DNA of 40,778 nucleotides from Roseburia sp. (GCA_023662875.1 JAMPIG010000025.1:1-40778); one strand, 5' to 3'; shown: positions 23,003 through 32,780, counted from the stretch's first letter. The notes: generated by a model not told the origin, from the letters alone. Program-made: numbers and translations.

Positions 23003-25855
23003 ATGAGCACAATCACAGAAAAGTACGCGAAATTGAAGACAGCGATCGGAGGGAATCGGGAGAAACAGCAGTTTGAATTTACCTATGGGTTACCCGCTGA
23101 AGAAGCGGCCCATATTACGCCGCCCTCCCGGGAGAATGTCCGGATCGTCAGCGAGCTGGGATTTTCGCTGAAAGCCTTCTGGGAAGAGGATGAAAAATAC
23201 GGGAAGGAGCTGGAGGAGGCGCTGGATTTCCTGCTGGGGAAAATGGAAGAGCAGGGAGTGATTACCAGGCAGGACTGTGAGCGGGCGGAAGAAATTCTGC
23301 TGCCCCTGCAGGCCGCGGCGAAAGAGTATCAGCTGATTCTGGCGGCCCATTCCCATATTGACATGAACTGGATGTGGAGCTTTCATGAGACGGTGGCCGT
23401 GACGCTTGCCACTTTTCGATCCATCCTGAACATCATGGATCAATACCCGGATTTCTGTTTTTCCCAGTCCCAGGGTGCAATCTACAAAATAGTAGAAGAG
23501 TATGACCCGGAGCTGATGGAGGAAATCAAACGGCGGATCCGGGAAGGCCGCTGGGAGGTGACCGCATCGTCCTGGGTGGAGACGGATAAAAACATGCCGG
23601 ATGGGGAATCGCTGTTACGTTCTATCCGGTATACGAGGGAGTACCTTTCCGACGTATGGGGGGTGAAGGACTTCGATCTGGACTTTTCTCCGGATACCTT
23701 CGGACACAGCGGAAACATACCGGAGATCGACCGCTTTGGGGAGGTAAAATACTTTTATCACTGCCGCGGAAACGCGAGAAAAGAGATACTTTACCGCTTT
23801 CAGGCGCCCTCCGGAAAGGAGCTGCTTACCTACCGGGAGCCGAACTGGTACAACGGGGCTATTACCACGCAGATGTGCGAGGGGTTTCCGGAGATCGTCC
23901 GGCGCAGCAGCGGCTTAAAGACCGGGCTGGTGGTGTATGGGGTGGGAGATCATGGCGGCGGCCCCACAAGGCGCGACGTGGAGAGGGCGCTGGATATGAT
24001 GACCTGGAAGATTTATCCGTCGATTCGCTTCGGCACGATCCGGGAATATTTCCGGGAGGCGGAAAAAATCCGCGACAGGCTCCCGGTGGTGAAGACGGAG
24101 CTGAACTTCTTCTCGACCGGATGCTATACGACCCAGAGCCGTATCAAGCGGGGAAACAGAAGGCTGGAGGCGGCGCTGCTGGACGCGGAGGCAATGTGTG
24201 CGCTGGCCGGGAGAAAGGCAGGATTTCCTTATGCAAAGGAGAAAATGGAAAAGGCCTGGCAGAATGTGCTCTTTACCCATTTCCACGATATTCTGCCGGG
24301 GTCCTGCGTACAGGATACCAGGGAACACGCCATGGGGCTGTACCAGACTTCTATGGCCACGGCGAACACGCAGATTCAGAACGCCATCCGCGCCATCGGG
24401 GAAAAGATCGACACCTCGTCCATTCCGGTGGATATCGACGGCTACAACAGTCAGTCCGAGGGCGCAGGGGCAGGCTACGGGATAGAGAATTTCATCGGCG
24501 TGCCCAGCACGGAGCGGGGCAGCGGCAGAACGAGGATCTTTCATATTTTCAACAGCCTTTCCTGCGCCCGCTCGGAGGCGGCGGAGCTGACAGTCTGGGA
24601 CTGGACGGGAGATATGCGCAGGCTGCAGCTAAAGGACTCTGCGGGGCGGGAGATCCCCTTCCAGCTTCTGGATCAGGAGCAGCAGAAATACTGGGATCAC
24701 CGATATTTCCGCATTCTGGCGGATGTGACGGCACCTGCTCTCGGTTATACCACGATAGTGCTTTCCCAGAAAGAGGCTGAGAGCTATCCGGTCTATCTGC
24801 AGGATAAAGAGCGGGAATATATCGCGGTGGTCTTTGACGATTATGAGCTGTCCAATGACCGGATCTGCGCAACCATCGATAAGAAATCCGGGAGAATAAG
24901 TTCTCTGAAGAACCGGGAGACCGGAGAAGAAATGATATCGGCGGGGAAATCCGCGGGAATCACTTATCTGGAGACGGAAAGCAGCACCTCCGACGCCTGG
25001 AAGATCGGCAGACATATCCGGGAAATTCCCGCGGACAGATGTATTAAGCTGGAAAGGATATGCGACGGGCCCCTGCGGACAAGTGTGAGAGCGGAGTATG
25101 CGCTGGAGGGAGGTTCCGTCGCAGAGGTGGTCTATTCTCTGGGGAAATACGATACCGCGGTAGAGCTTGCCATGCGGATCGACTGGCAGGGCGTCGGCGG
25201 GGAAACCGTTCCGGTGCTGGATTATCGGGTTCCGCTGTCCTATGAGACAACAAAATTCCGCTACGATATTCCCGCAGGCTCCGTTGTCAGAAAGCCGATG
25301 ACCAACGATGTACCCGGATTAAAGTACGGATGCGCGCTGCAGGAGAGCGGCAGCAGTCTCGTACTGATCTCTGACAGCAAGTACGGCTACAGGGGATATG
25401 GGGATGCTTTGGGCCTGACCCTGATCAACAGCGCCACCCGCCCGGATCCTTACCCGGAGCGGGGCATCCATCGGATCTGCCTGTGGGTGGGGATCGGCAG
25501 CGGCGATCCGAAGGAGACGGAGGATATGGCCTGCAGATATAACCATAAACTGTTTTACCAGCCCTCCAACTGCCATCCGGGAGTGCTGCCCTTAGAGGAC
25601 AGCCTTTTGGAGGCGGTATCCGACAGCGTCGTTATTTCAAGCGTGCAGCCGGGGACGGACGGCGCGGTGCTTGTGCGCGGCTATGAGGTAAGGGGGGAGG
25701 ATGCGGAGACTGTGATCCGGGTAAAGGACGGAGTCCGCAGCGCCCGCTCCACCAATCTGTTCGGAAAGGAAAACGGGATGCCGTGCAGGACGGAAAGCGG
25801 CGGCGTAAGGGTAAAGGCAGCCCCCTACAGTCTGTTTGAGGCCGAAATTATCTAG
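23003..25855 (+). CDS. GH38 alpha-mannosidase
   Basis: This 950-residue protein is a full-length bacterial GH38 enzyme. It has the zinc and active-site motifs AAHSHIDMNWMW (His118, Asp120), FSPDTFGHSGNIP with the expected nucleophile Asp231, and FTHFHDILPGSCVQDTRE. It also has the characteristic helical domain and a long beta-sandwich C-terminus (GYTTIVLSQKE onward). GH38 enzymes hydrolyse alpha-linked mannose with retention. There is no signal peptide, so it acts on imported or phosphorylated manno-oligosaccharides. AAGGAG lies just before the ATG at 23003. It sits between the organophosphate-type carrier and the AlkP-superfamily phosphodiesterase, and exact linkage specificity is unknown. 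Confidence 0.93.
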   Translation: MSTITEKYAKLKTAIGGNREKQQFEFTYGLPAEEAAHITPPSRENVRIVSELGFSLKAFWEEDEKYGKELEEALDFLLGKMEEQGVITRQDCERAEEILLPLQAAAKEYQLILAAHSHIDMNWMWSFHETVAVTLATFRSILNIMDQYPDFCFSQSQGAIYKIVEEYDPELMEEIKRRIREGRWEVTASSWVETDKNMPDGESLLRSIRYTREYLSDVWGVKDFDLDFSPDTFGHSGNIPEIDRFGEVKYFYHCRGNARKEILYRFQAPSGKELLTYREPNWYNGAITTQMCEGFPEIVRRSSGLKTGLVVYGVGDHGGGPTRRDVERALDMMTWKIYPSIRFGTIREYFREAEKIRDRLPVVKTELNFFSTGCYTTQSRIKRGNRRLEAALLDAEAMCALAGRKAGFPYAKEKMEKAWQNVLFTHFHDILPGSCVQDTREHAMGLYQTSMATANTQIQNAIRAIGEKIDTSSIPVDIDGYNSQSEGAGAGYGIENFIGVPSTERGSGRTRIFHIFNSLSCARSEAAELTVWDWTGDMRRLQLKDSAGREIPFQLLDQEQQKYWDHRYFRILADVTAPALGYTTIVLSQKEAESYPVYLQDKEREYIAVVFDDYELSNDRICATIDKKSGRISSLKNRETGEEMISAGKSAGITYLETESSTSDAWKIGRHIREIPADRCIKLERICDGPLRTSVRAEYALEGGSVAEVVYSLGKYDTAVELAMRIDWQGVGGETVPVLDYRVPLSYETTKFRYDIPAGSVVRKPMTNDVPGLKYGCALQESGSSLVLISDSKYGYRGYGDALGLTLINSATRPDPYPERGIHRICLWVGIGSGDPKETEDMACRYNHKLFYQPSNCHPGVLPLEDSLLEAVSDSVVISSVQPGTDGAVLVRGYEVRGEDAETVIRVKDGVRSARSTNLFGKENGMPCRTESGGVRVKAAPYSLFEAEII

Positions 25856-25990
25856 TATGAAAGTAAATGGCATGGCAACAAGTTTGCGGCGTATGGAAAG
25901 AACGGTGCAAAACGGCGCGGAAAATGGGGACAGGGAACGGCACTAAGCGGCACGGAAAACAGGGAACGGAGGAGAGAGGAGAAGAGAAAA

Positions 25991-27556
25991 ATGCAGAAAG
26001 CCAGGAGAGTGATTTTGTTTGGAATCGACGGCGGGGGCACGTTTTTTGAACAGGCGGACACGCCCAATATAGACAGGATTTTTAAGCAGGGAGCAGTTTC
26101 CCGGCGTACCCTGACGGAGCTGCCCTCCATCAGCGCCCAGTGCTGGGGCTCTATGCTTCACGGCGTGGAATGCGGGCGGCACAGGCTGACCAATGCCGTC
26201 ACGGGAGAGAAGCCCTATCCGCCGGATTCGCCGTACCCTTCCGTATTCCGCGTAATCCGGGAGGCTATGCCGGAGGCGAAGCTTGCCGCCTTCAGCGACT
26301 GGAGCAATATCAACAGGGGAATCATAGAGGAAGGAATCGGCGTGTACAAATGCTCCGCGAAGGATTACGACCTGGTGGAGCCGGCCATTCGGTATATCCG
26401 GGAAAATGATTTTACGTTTCTGTTTTTTCAGTTTGACAGCGTGGATCACATGGGACATAAGCACGGGTACGGTTCCCCGGAGCACCTGGAGATGATTACC
26501 AAAAACGACGGGTATATCGGCCGGATTGTGGAGGCGGTTATGGAATCGGGCCGGATGGAGGACGCCCTGCTGATGCTGGAGGCGGATCATGGGGGAACCC
26601 CCGACTATGGCACGGGAGGCAGCCACGGGGGAGCCACAGACGCGGAGAGATATGTATCCTTTTTTGCCGTAGGAGGAGGGGTGCGGCATACGGAGCTGTC
26701 GGATATGTATGTGCGGGATACCGCTCCCGCGATCCTGTACGCCCTGGGAATCGAGCAGCCGGCGGGCTGGACCGGGCGGGTGCCGGGGGGCATGTTCCCG
26801 GAACGCATGGAGAATCTTCCAAGACCAAAGGGCTTCCCTTCCCAAAAGTCCGCGGAGGACAGGGCGCCGTTGGAGGAACGGGGGCTGTTTTGCAAGGTGT
26901 TTGCCGATTTTGAGCCGCTGCTGTATCTGCCCTTTGAGGCGGAAAGCGCAAGTCCCGAGGGTCTGCGCGTTCACGGCAAGCTTTACCGGGTGAAGGGAGT
27001 GGCGGGGGACGGTCTGCGCTTTGAGGACGGATATCTGTCCCTGCCCTGCCCCTCGCTGAAGGAAGGGTTTTCCCTGCTGGGATGGGTTCGGGCGGAAGCA
27101 AGGAATGATTTGGATCATCAGATCATTGCGGCTGTGGGCGATTCCTGTCAGAACGAGGAGGACGAAGGCGCAAAGGGCTTCAGCCTGCAGGCGGCGGCCA
27201 GGTATATCAGACTGCGCTGTAAGGGAATGTCCGTTCTTGCCCCCACGCCTGTGGATGTGACGAAGCCGGCGGAGGTATCGGAGAGGTGGGTTCATTTTGC
27301 GTTGGTGGCGGATATGGAGAAAAGGCAGTATAGTCTTTCCGTGAATTTTGCACCCATGGAGATGGGGAAGCTGCCGCCGGATATGAGCTTTCCGGAAGGA
27401 GAAACGCTGTACCTGGGACAGGACGAAAAGGAGGATGGAGACTGGCGTCTGCGGGGAGTGCTGGACGACTTCTGTATCTGCCGCAGGGCGCTGGGGGATG
27501 CCGACCTGGAGAGGCTGCGGGAATATTATCAATGTCCGCGGGAAGCACAGGACTGA
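25991..27556 (+). CDS. Alkaline-phosphatase-superfamily phosphodiesterase with C-terminal LamG-like domain
   Basis: This 521-residue protein has residues 1-290 of the nucleotide pyrophosphatase/phosphodiesterase type. Visible residues are FGIDGGG (Asp13), LPSISAQCW (likely nucleophile Ser48), FQFDSVDHMGH (Asp149-His156 metal ligands), EADHGG (Asp199, His200) and GSHGG (His212). From about residue 308 a concanavalin-like LamG domain follows: DGLRFEDGYLSLP, then FSLLGWVRAE, RWVHFALVADM and GVLDDFCICRRAL. LamG domains usually bind sugars outside the cell, yet there is no signal peptide, so this appears to be a cytosolic glycan phosphoesterase or, less likely, a sulfatase or phosphonate hydrolase. 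GAGAGGAG precedes the start. Confidence 0.85.
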   Translation: MQKARRVILFGIDGGGTFFEQADTPNIDRIFKQGAVSRRTLTELPSISAQCWGSMLHGVECGRHRLTNAVTGEKPYPPDSPYPSVFRVIREAMPEAKLAAFSDWSNINRGIIEEGIGVYKCSAKDYDLVEPAIRYIRENDFTFLFFQFDSVDHMGHKHGYGSPEHLEMITKNDGYIGRIVEAVMESGRMEDALLMLEADHGGTPDYGTGGSHGGATDAERYVSFFAVGGGVRHTELSDMYVRDTAPAILYALGIEQPAGWTGRVPGGMFPERMENLPRPKGFPSQKSAEDRAPLEERGLFCKVFADFEPLLYLPFEAESASPEGLRVHGKLYRVKGVAGDGLRFEDGYLSLPCPSLKEGFSLLGWVRAEARNDLDHQIIAAVGDSCQNEEDEGAKGFSLQAAARYIRLRCKGMSVLAPTPVDVTKPAEVSERWVHFALVADMEKRQYSLSVNFAPMEMGKLPPDMSFPEGETLYLGQDEKEDGDWRLRGVLDDFCICRRALGDADLERLREYYQCPREAQD

Positions 27557-27697
27557 GTTTACGGCGTATAGTGCAAAATAGACAAATCAACGTCGCAAAT
27601 GTTATGTTTTCCCTGAAAAAGTCCCTGTTTAAAAAGGGATATGTTACAATTTTACTGTCAAAAGAAGTTATATTTCAACCATCAGAAGGGAGTAAGA
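27557..27697 (+). promoter_or_regulatory. Promoter region of the Lpl-type importer
   Basis: An extended -10 element TG-t-TACAAT lies at 27642-27650 with no good -35, so a transcript would start near 27657. Open frame continues from here into the binding protein, but AAGGGAG and the lipoprotein signal place the true start at 27698. No copy of the GntR-region TTATTAT/ATAATAA palindrome is visible here. Confidence 0.45.
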
Positions 27698-29545
27698 ATG
27701 AAAAGAAAGAAATTTATGGCACTATTATTGACTGCAGTAATGAGCGTCGGACTGCTGGCCGGCTGCGGGGACAGCGGAAAAGACACGGAGGGCAGCCAGT
27801 CGGGCGGCGGGACGGAGCAAAAGGAAGGGAGTAAGGATTCCTCCGAAGCGGGCGGAGGCTCGTCACAGGGGGAAGGTACTTATTCCACGGACGAGTACGG
27901 CAACAACATCTACACGGATCCCAGCGGCCAGGAATATTATGTGGACAAGGACGGCAACAAGTACAAGAGGTTTGACAACGTGGAGCTGAGCCTTCTGTAT
28001 AACTGGAACGGCGGAAAGAATGTGCCGGACGATCAGACCAGCACGGAGTTTGCGGAGATTATGCGCCAGCGTCTGGGCATTACCGTGGTGGTGGAGGAGG
28101 TATACATCGATGAGACGGAGAAGCTGAACATGGTAATCGCCGGCGGCGATTACCCGGACATCATAGAAGCCGCTTACTGGGGCGGCTATGCTGAGACGAC
28201 GCGGGTGATCCGGGATGCGGCGGAGGATGGGATCCTGATCGACGTGGCCCCCTATCTGGACGATTACCCGAACGTAAAGAAAGGATTCGAGATCGGGGTT
28301 ATCACATCCGCTTACTGGCAGAATGAAATAAATATCTGGGATGGCGCGCTGTATTATATCCCTAACAGCTTAAAAGGCGGCGAGGCCGAGTATACTGTGG
28401 ATGATTATACGCTGGCAGTCCGCGGGGACGTGGCGGAAGCGCTGAATGTGGATTTATCCACGATCACGACGCCGGAGGCGCTGTATGATTTTATGAAGCA
28501 GGCGGACGAGTACGGGTTCAAGGATATCAACGGCAACGACACCATCACATTCGGGACGAACGCGAACGGCGGCTATTACTATTATCTGCACAATATGTTC
28601 ACAGGTAAGAACTGGACGCCGTTCCGCATGGACGAGAACGGGAACATAACCCATGAATATCTGACCCAGGAGTGGGTGGATTACAATATGTATATGTGGA
28701 GGCTGGTTCATGACGGCCTTATGGATGTGGAATGCTTTACCCAGTCTTCGGATCTCGCGGAAGAGAAAATCGGGAACGGAAGCGTCCTGTTTGTAGCCGC
28801 AAAATATGACTCCACGACGAATGCAACGATTAGAAGCGGTCTGTACAGCGCGCATCCGGAGATGCAGTATGTCCCGGTGGGACCGCTGCATTACAAGACC
28901 GGCGAGGAATTGAGGGATCTTCGGGAGATGGGCGTTTACGGCAGCAGCGTCATTTTCTTCCCGGAGACCTGCAAAAATGTCGAGGCCGCGCTGACTTGGT
29001 ATGAGTATTTTGACAGCCCGGAGGGAGCTGCCTTTGCCGCTTACGGCCCCGTTGGGGAGAATTATAACTTTGACGAAGAGGGACGGGTTATTTTCACGGA
29101 TGCCTACAAGGAATGGTACAACAGCACTGACGACGACGCCCGGAGGGAGTATTGGCGCCAGCGCGGGTATAGCACTGTGACGAAGTATATTACAAAAAAT
29201 GTGAAGACATGGGGATGGGATATTGACGGGCAGCTCACAAACGTAGAGCCCAATGTGTGGAAATGGGAGAATGAGATTATGTCCATCGAGTTTGCGCCTA
29301 AGGAAAAGAATTCCATCCTGCTGCTGGCCGGCACTTATCCGGATTACAACAAGCTTGTCGTTGCGCTGGATGAGGGCGAGATGATACGGGAGACGACCCG
29401 CGCTTACTTTGCGGCGACAGAGGAAGAGGCCAGAGCGATCATCGAGGCTTACCAGAAGAAGTTCTCGTCGGGTGAAAGCGTACAGGATTTCCTGGACTTT
29501 TTGACGAACGCTTACAAGGAAAATTCGGATCTGCTTTATTATTAA
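27698..29545 (+). CDS. Extracellular solute-binding lipoprotein of an LplA-type sugar importer
   Basis: This 615-residue protein has a lipoprotein signal (MKRKKFMALLL, then GLLAGC with Cys23) and a Gly/Ser/Glu-rich spacer to about residue 65. It also has a repeat-like segment containing EYGNNIYTDPSGQEYYVDKD before the main fold. The core GITVVVEEVYIDETEKLNM, then VIAGGDYPDI, is typical of LplA/CUT1 family binding proteins, which bind oligosaccharides. The two permeases follow directly. No ATP-binding gene is present in this cluster, so a shared MsmK-type ATPase encoded elsewhere is expected. The ligand is inferred to be the glycan fragment processed by the neighbouring mannosidases. Confidence 0.88.
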   Translation: MKRKKFMALLLTAVMSVGLLAGCGDSGKDTEGSQSGGGTEQKEGSKDSSEAGGGSSQGEGTYSTDEYGNNIYTDPSGQEYYVDKDGNKYKRFDNVELSLLYNWNGGKNVPDDQTSTEFAEIMRQRLGITVVVEEVYIDETEKLNMVIAGGDYPDIIEAAYWGGYAETTRVIRDAAEDGILIDVAPYLDDYPNVKKGFEIGVITSAYWQNEINIWDGALYYIPNSLKGGEAEYTVDDYTLAVRGDVAEALNVDLSTITTPEALYDFMKQADEYGFKDINGNDTITFGTNANGGYYYYLHNMFTGKNWTPFRMDENGNITHEYLTQEWVDYNMYMWRLVHDGLMDVECFTQSSDLAEEKIGNGSVLFVAAKYDSTTNATIRSGLYSAHPEMQYVPVGPLHYKTGEELRDLREMGVYGSSVIFFPETCKNVEAALTWYEYFDSPEGAAFAAYGPVGENYNFDEEGRVIFTDAYKEWYNSTDDDARREYWRQRGYSTVTKYITKNVKTWGWDIDGQLTNVEPNVWKWENEIMSIEFAPKEKNSILLLAGTYPDYNKLVVALDEGEMIRETTRAYFAATEEEARAIIEAYQKKFSSGESVQDFLDFLTNAYKENSDLLYY

Positions 29546-29552
29546 CGTCTGT

Positions 29553-29588
29553 GCAGACCGGGAGAAAAGGCTTTTCCTCCCGGTCTGC
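29553..29588 (+). promoter_or_regulatory. Strong stem-loop between binding protein and permease genes
   Basis: GCAGACCGGGAG and CTCCCGGTCTGC form a perfect 12-bp stem around a 12-nt loop, seven bases after the binding-protein stop. There is no T-run, so it probably stabilises the upstream message and lowers permease expression, as known in other binding-protein operons. Confidence 0.65.
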
Positions 29589-29642
29589 ATATCCGGCATT
29601 GATGTGGATTGATACGAAATGAAATAGAAAGAGAGGATGCTT

Positions 29643-30590
29643 ATGAATAAAAACAGGGAGACAACGGTTCGGGCAAAGCGTTCCTGGGAGAAGACGCGAA
29701 AGCTGATCTGGAAAAACCGCGTACTGTATCTGATGCTTTTGCCGGCGGTGGTGAGCCTGATTATTTTCTGCTATGTACCCATGCCGGGGGTCATGATCGC
29801 CTGGAAGGACTACAGCGTAAAGAAAGGGGTTTTCGGAAGTCCTTGGGTCGGTTGGGGTAATTTTGTTGAGTTCCTCCATTCCCACGACTTCTGGAGCGCG
29901 ACGAAAAATACGCTGGTGATTTCCCTGCTGAAGCTGGCTTTCTGCTTTCCGGCACCGATTCTTTTTGCGCTTCTTCTGAATGAGCTGGAGTCGCCGCTCT
30001 ATAAAAAGGTCATACAGTTTTTCACCTTTCTGCCGAATTTCATTTCCTGGGTCATCATCATCTATATCCTGCGCGCGATTTTTACCCCCTACGGCGGACT
30101 GTTCAACAGCATCCGAAACGCCCTGGGTATGAAGAGTATTTTCGTCATGGGGCTGAAGGAGAGCTTTTACCCCCTTGTGGTCGGTTCCGATATCTGGAAG
30201 AGCGTCGGATGGAGCTCCATCATCTATATCGCCGCCCTGGCCGGCGTGGATCAGGAGCTGTACGAGGCTGCCACAGTGGACGGGGCGAATCGCTTACAGC
30301 GGGCCTGGCATATTTCGATTCCGGGGATTCTGCCCACGATCATTCTGCTCTTTATCATGAACATGGGCGATCTGTTGTCCGTCAGCTATGAGCAGATTCT
30401 GCTCCTGCAGCAGCCGGCGAATCTGGAGCTTTCTGTGACGCTCCAGACTTATACTCTGGAGACAGGACTGAAGTACGGGAGATTTGAGTATGCCACCGCC
30501 ATCGGAATTGTCACGGCGCTGTTCGGCCTGATCTGTACGGTGGTGACGAATAAGATTTCAAAGACGGTCAGCGAGATCAGCTTGTGGTAA
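29643..30590 (+). CDS. lplB: Sugar ABC transporter permease, LplB type
   Basis: This 315-residue CUT1-type permease has six membrane segments. The ATPase-docking EAA loop reads AALAGVDQELYEAATVDGAN, very close to the family consensus. The start of the membrane region LYLMLLPAVVSLIIFCYVPM and the phrase MPGVMIAWKDY are typical of LplB proteins. GAGAGG lies six bases before the ATG at 29643; the ATG at 29637 would be too close. It pairs with the permease at 30601. Confidence 0.92.
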   Translation: MNKNRETTVRAKRSWEKTRKLIWKNRVLYLMLLPAVVSLIIFCYVPMPGVMIAWKDYSVKKGVFGSPWVGWGNFVEFLHSHDFWSATKNTLVISLLKLAFCFPAPILFALLLNELESPLYKKVIQFFTFLPNFISWVIIIYILRAIFTPYGGLFNSIRNALGMKSIFVMGLKESFYPLVVGSDIWKSVGWSSIIYIAALAGVDQELYEAATVDGANRLQRAWHISIPGILPTIILLFIMNMGDLLSVSYEQILLLQQPANLELSVTLQTYTLETGLKYGRFEYATAIGIVTALFGLICTVVTNKISKTVSEISLW

Positions 30591-30600
30591 AGGAGGAAGA

Positions 30601-31545
30601 ATGGCAAAGAGAGAAAAAGAAAGAGAAGTAAGAAAGAAAAATTTTTTAAAGCAATCCGCCAGCCGTAAGATATTCAACCTGTGCAACGTCGCCTTTCTGG
30701 GAGTGTTTGCGTTTGCTACGCTGTATCCCTTCTGGTATCTGCTTATCGTCAGCTTCAACACGGGACGGGACACTCTGAAGGGCGGGATGTGGTTCCTGCC
30801 CAGAACCTTCACCCTTGAAAATTTCAAGCTGGCCCTGACGGATGACCGGATGTTCCGCTCCCTGGGGATTTCCGTCTTTATCACGTTTATGGGTGTGCTG
30901 CTGGGACTGGTTCTGCTGTCGCTGGTGGCCTACGCCATGTCCGTGAGGGAGTTTCCGGGAAAGACGGCCTTTGCCTTTTTCTGGTATTTTACGACGATCT
31001 GCAGCGGCGGCATGATTCCCTATTATCTGGTCCTGCGCAATCTGAAGCTGACCAGCAGTATCTGGCTTTACATTATCCCGGGCATTTACGGATTCAGCCG
31101 GTTCGTCATGATCCGGACTTATTTCCAGGGCATTCCCTATGAGCTGCGGGAGTCTGCGGAGCTGGACGGGGCGGGACATCTCGCTATCATGTGGAAGATC
31201 TATATGCCGCTGGCAAAGCCCATGCTGGCTACCCAGGGACTGATGATCGGCGTGGGAAAGTGGAACGATTGGTTCACCGGGGCTTACTATCAGACCAAGG
31301 CGAAGCTCTACCCGGCGGCCACGGTGCTGCGGGTGATCATGAACGAGAGTCTGGCGAAATCGGCAAATCAGCTCGGGAACGACACCGGGACACTGATGCT
31401 GGATTCGACGGGACTGACTACTTATACCAGCACCTCCATACAGTACGCCTTCGTGGTGCTGCTGACGATCCCGATCCTGATCGCCTATCCCTTCGTGCAG
31501 AAGTACTTTGTGAAAGGAATGCTGGTGGGAAGCGTAAAGGGATGA
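30601..31545 (+). CDS. lplC: Sugar ABC transporter permease, LplC/YtcP type
   Basis: This 314-residue permease begins 10 bp after the first one, behind AAGGAGG. It has the EAA-type loop YELRESAELDGAGHLAIMWK and the family C-terminus YPFVQKYFVKGMLVGSVKG, which is nearly invariant among LplC/YtcP proteins. Together with the lipoprotein and LplB partner it forms an importer for oligosaccharides and depends on an ATPase encoded elsewhere. Confidence 0.93.
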   Translation: MAKREKEREVRKKNFLKQSASRKIFNLCNVAFLGVFAFATLYPFWYLLIVSFNTGRDTLKGGMWFLPRTFTLENFKLALTDDRMFRSLGISVFITFMGVLLGLVLLSLVAYAMSVREFPGKTAFAFFWYFTTICSGGMIPYYLVLRNLKLTSSIWLYIIPGIYGFSRFVMIRTYFQGIPYELRESAELDGAGHLAIMWKIYMPLAKPMLATQGLMIGVGKWNDWFTGAYYQTKAKLYPAATVLRVIMNESLAKSANQLGNDTGTLMLDSTGLTTYTSTSIQYAFVVLLTIPILIAYPFVQKYFVKGMLVGSVKG

Positions 31546-31553
31546 TTCGGTAA

Positions 31554-31574
31554 GCCCGCCGGTTCCGGCCGGGC
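31554..31574. terminator. Possible stem-loop between convergent genes
   Basis: GCCCG-CCGG-tt-CCGG-c-CGGGC forms a GC-rich stem with one bulge between the converging lplC-like and GntR genes. There is no clear T-run on either strand, so termination is only suggested by position. Confidence 0.35.
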
Positions 31575-31580
31575 CCAAAG

Positions 31581-32726
31581 TCAGAGGATCGGCCCGGTGG
31601 AATGGTTTATGATCAGCTGCGGCGGTATGGTTTTCTCGTAATCGGCGCTGTCGGCGTGTTCTATTTTCCGGCGCAGGATAGTGCCGGCCTCCTTCCCGAC
31701 CAGAAATTCGGACTGCTTGATATAAGTAAAATAGTTCATACCGTTTATGCTGATCTGCGGGTTATCGAAGGAGATGAGGGAAACGTCGTTCGGAATGCTT
31801 AATCCCATAGTGTCGAAGACACTGTAGAGATAACGGCAGACCCCGGTATCCGCCGCGATAAAGGCGGTGACCTTATGCTCAGAAATTAGTTTCCTGAAAT
31901 ACTCCGCATAGGAGGTCGGTCTTCTGTGGATGTCAAAGCGCTCTATCACATGGAGACCGGGGCGTGCCATATTCAGCTGTTCCACACGTTTTTTGGCACC
32001 TGCGATACGAAGGCCGACAGCGACGACATCCCGGCTGGAGGTGGTCAGAAAAGCGATACGGTTGTGTCCCAGCTCGTACAGATGATCCACGCACAGGGCA
32101 CCGCCTGCCTCATGGCCGCTTGCCACATAACTGCAGGGAAACCTTGTCACGGGATGATCTACCACAACCAGCGGATAATTTTTCTGCCGGAGAGCCAACA
32201 GCTCTGCGCTGATCAGATCCACGTCATGAGGAAACAGCGCGATGCCTGAGATATTTCCTGTCAGGCAGTAATGCAGCAGCTGATTCATCCCGGCGAAATC
32301 TCTGCTCTGGAAGGTATGGCACAGATAACGGTCACCGGGAAAGGCAGACTGGATCCCGTTGCAGAGGGAGAGGGCGAACATGTCGGTGATATTCGGGAAA
32401 ATACAGGCGATTTCCGTCAGCCCAGGCGAAATTGGGGGGGGTGCCTCCGAGTCGGGCGTACCGCCGGAAAGCGGCCCTGCATCCGTCGGCTTTTTCGTAT
32501 TGGCGGCCTGGACAAAGGTGCCTTTTCCCGGACGGCTGACAAGGATTCCTTCCTCCTTCAGCTCAGAAAGAGCCTTGGAGATGGTGATTCGGCTGACATA
32601 ATAATGATTGGAGAGCTCCTGCTCCGTGGGAAGCTTATCTCCCGGATAGAATACGGAGTTTTCAATCTGGCGTATGATATCGTTTTTGATTTGCCGGTAT
32701 AAAGGGATATTTGATTCTTTTGCCAT
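31581..32726 (-). CDS. GntR-type repressor with LacI-like sugar sensor domain
   Basis: This 381-residue protein has an N-terminal winged helix of the GntR family (PLYRQIKNDIIRQIENSV, then LPTEQELSNHYYVSRITISK and GKGTFVQA, residues 8-72). A proline-rich linker at about 75-95 leads to a periplasmic-binding-type effector domain (EIACIFPNITDMFAL, then AFIAADTGVCRYLY and DVSLISFDNPQ). This architecture is the AraR type, usually a repressor released by a sugar. I place the start at 32726; the frame upstream to 32846 is made of the 39-bp repeats and is probably not translated. It lies between the importer and the ROK operon and likely controls both. An eight-C tract falls inside the linker codons. 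Confidence 0.9.
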   Translation of the reverse strand: MAKESNIPLYRQIKNDIIRQIENSVFYPGDKLPTEQELSNHYYVSRITISKALSELKEEGILVSRPGKGTFVQAANTKKPTDAGPLSGGTPDSEAPPPISPGLTEIACIFPNITDMFALSLCNGIQSAFPGDRYLCHTFQSRDFAGMNQLLHYCLTGNISGIALFPHDVDLISAELLALRQKNYPLVVVDHPVTRFPCSYVASGHEAGGALCVDHLYELGHNRIAFLTTSSRDVVAVGLRIAGAKKRVEQLNMARPGLHVIERFDIHRRPTSYAEYFRKLISEHKVTAFIAADTGVCRYLYSVFDTMGLSIPNDVSLISFDNPQISINGMNYFTYIKQSEFLVGKEAGTILRRKIEHADSADYEKTIPPQLIINHSTGPIL

Positions 32727-32780
32727 GGTGTTGCCTCGTAAAATATTGCTGTATGCCTGTACTTCTGTTTCGCATACTTT

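Noticed and set aside
25943-27532. Minus-strand open frame of 529 codons opposite the AlkP-LamG gene
   Set aside because: The plus-strand gene carries a complete set of AlkP metal ligands; the antisense frame is a shadow.
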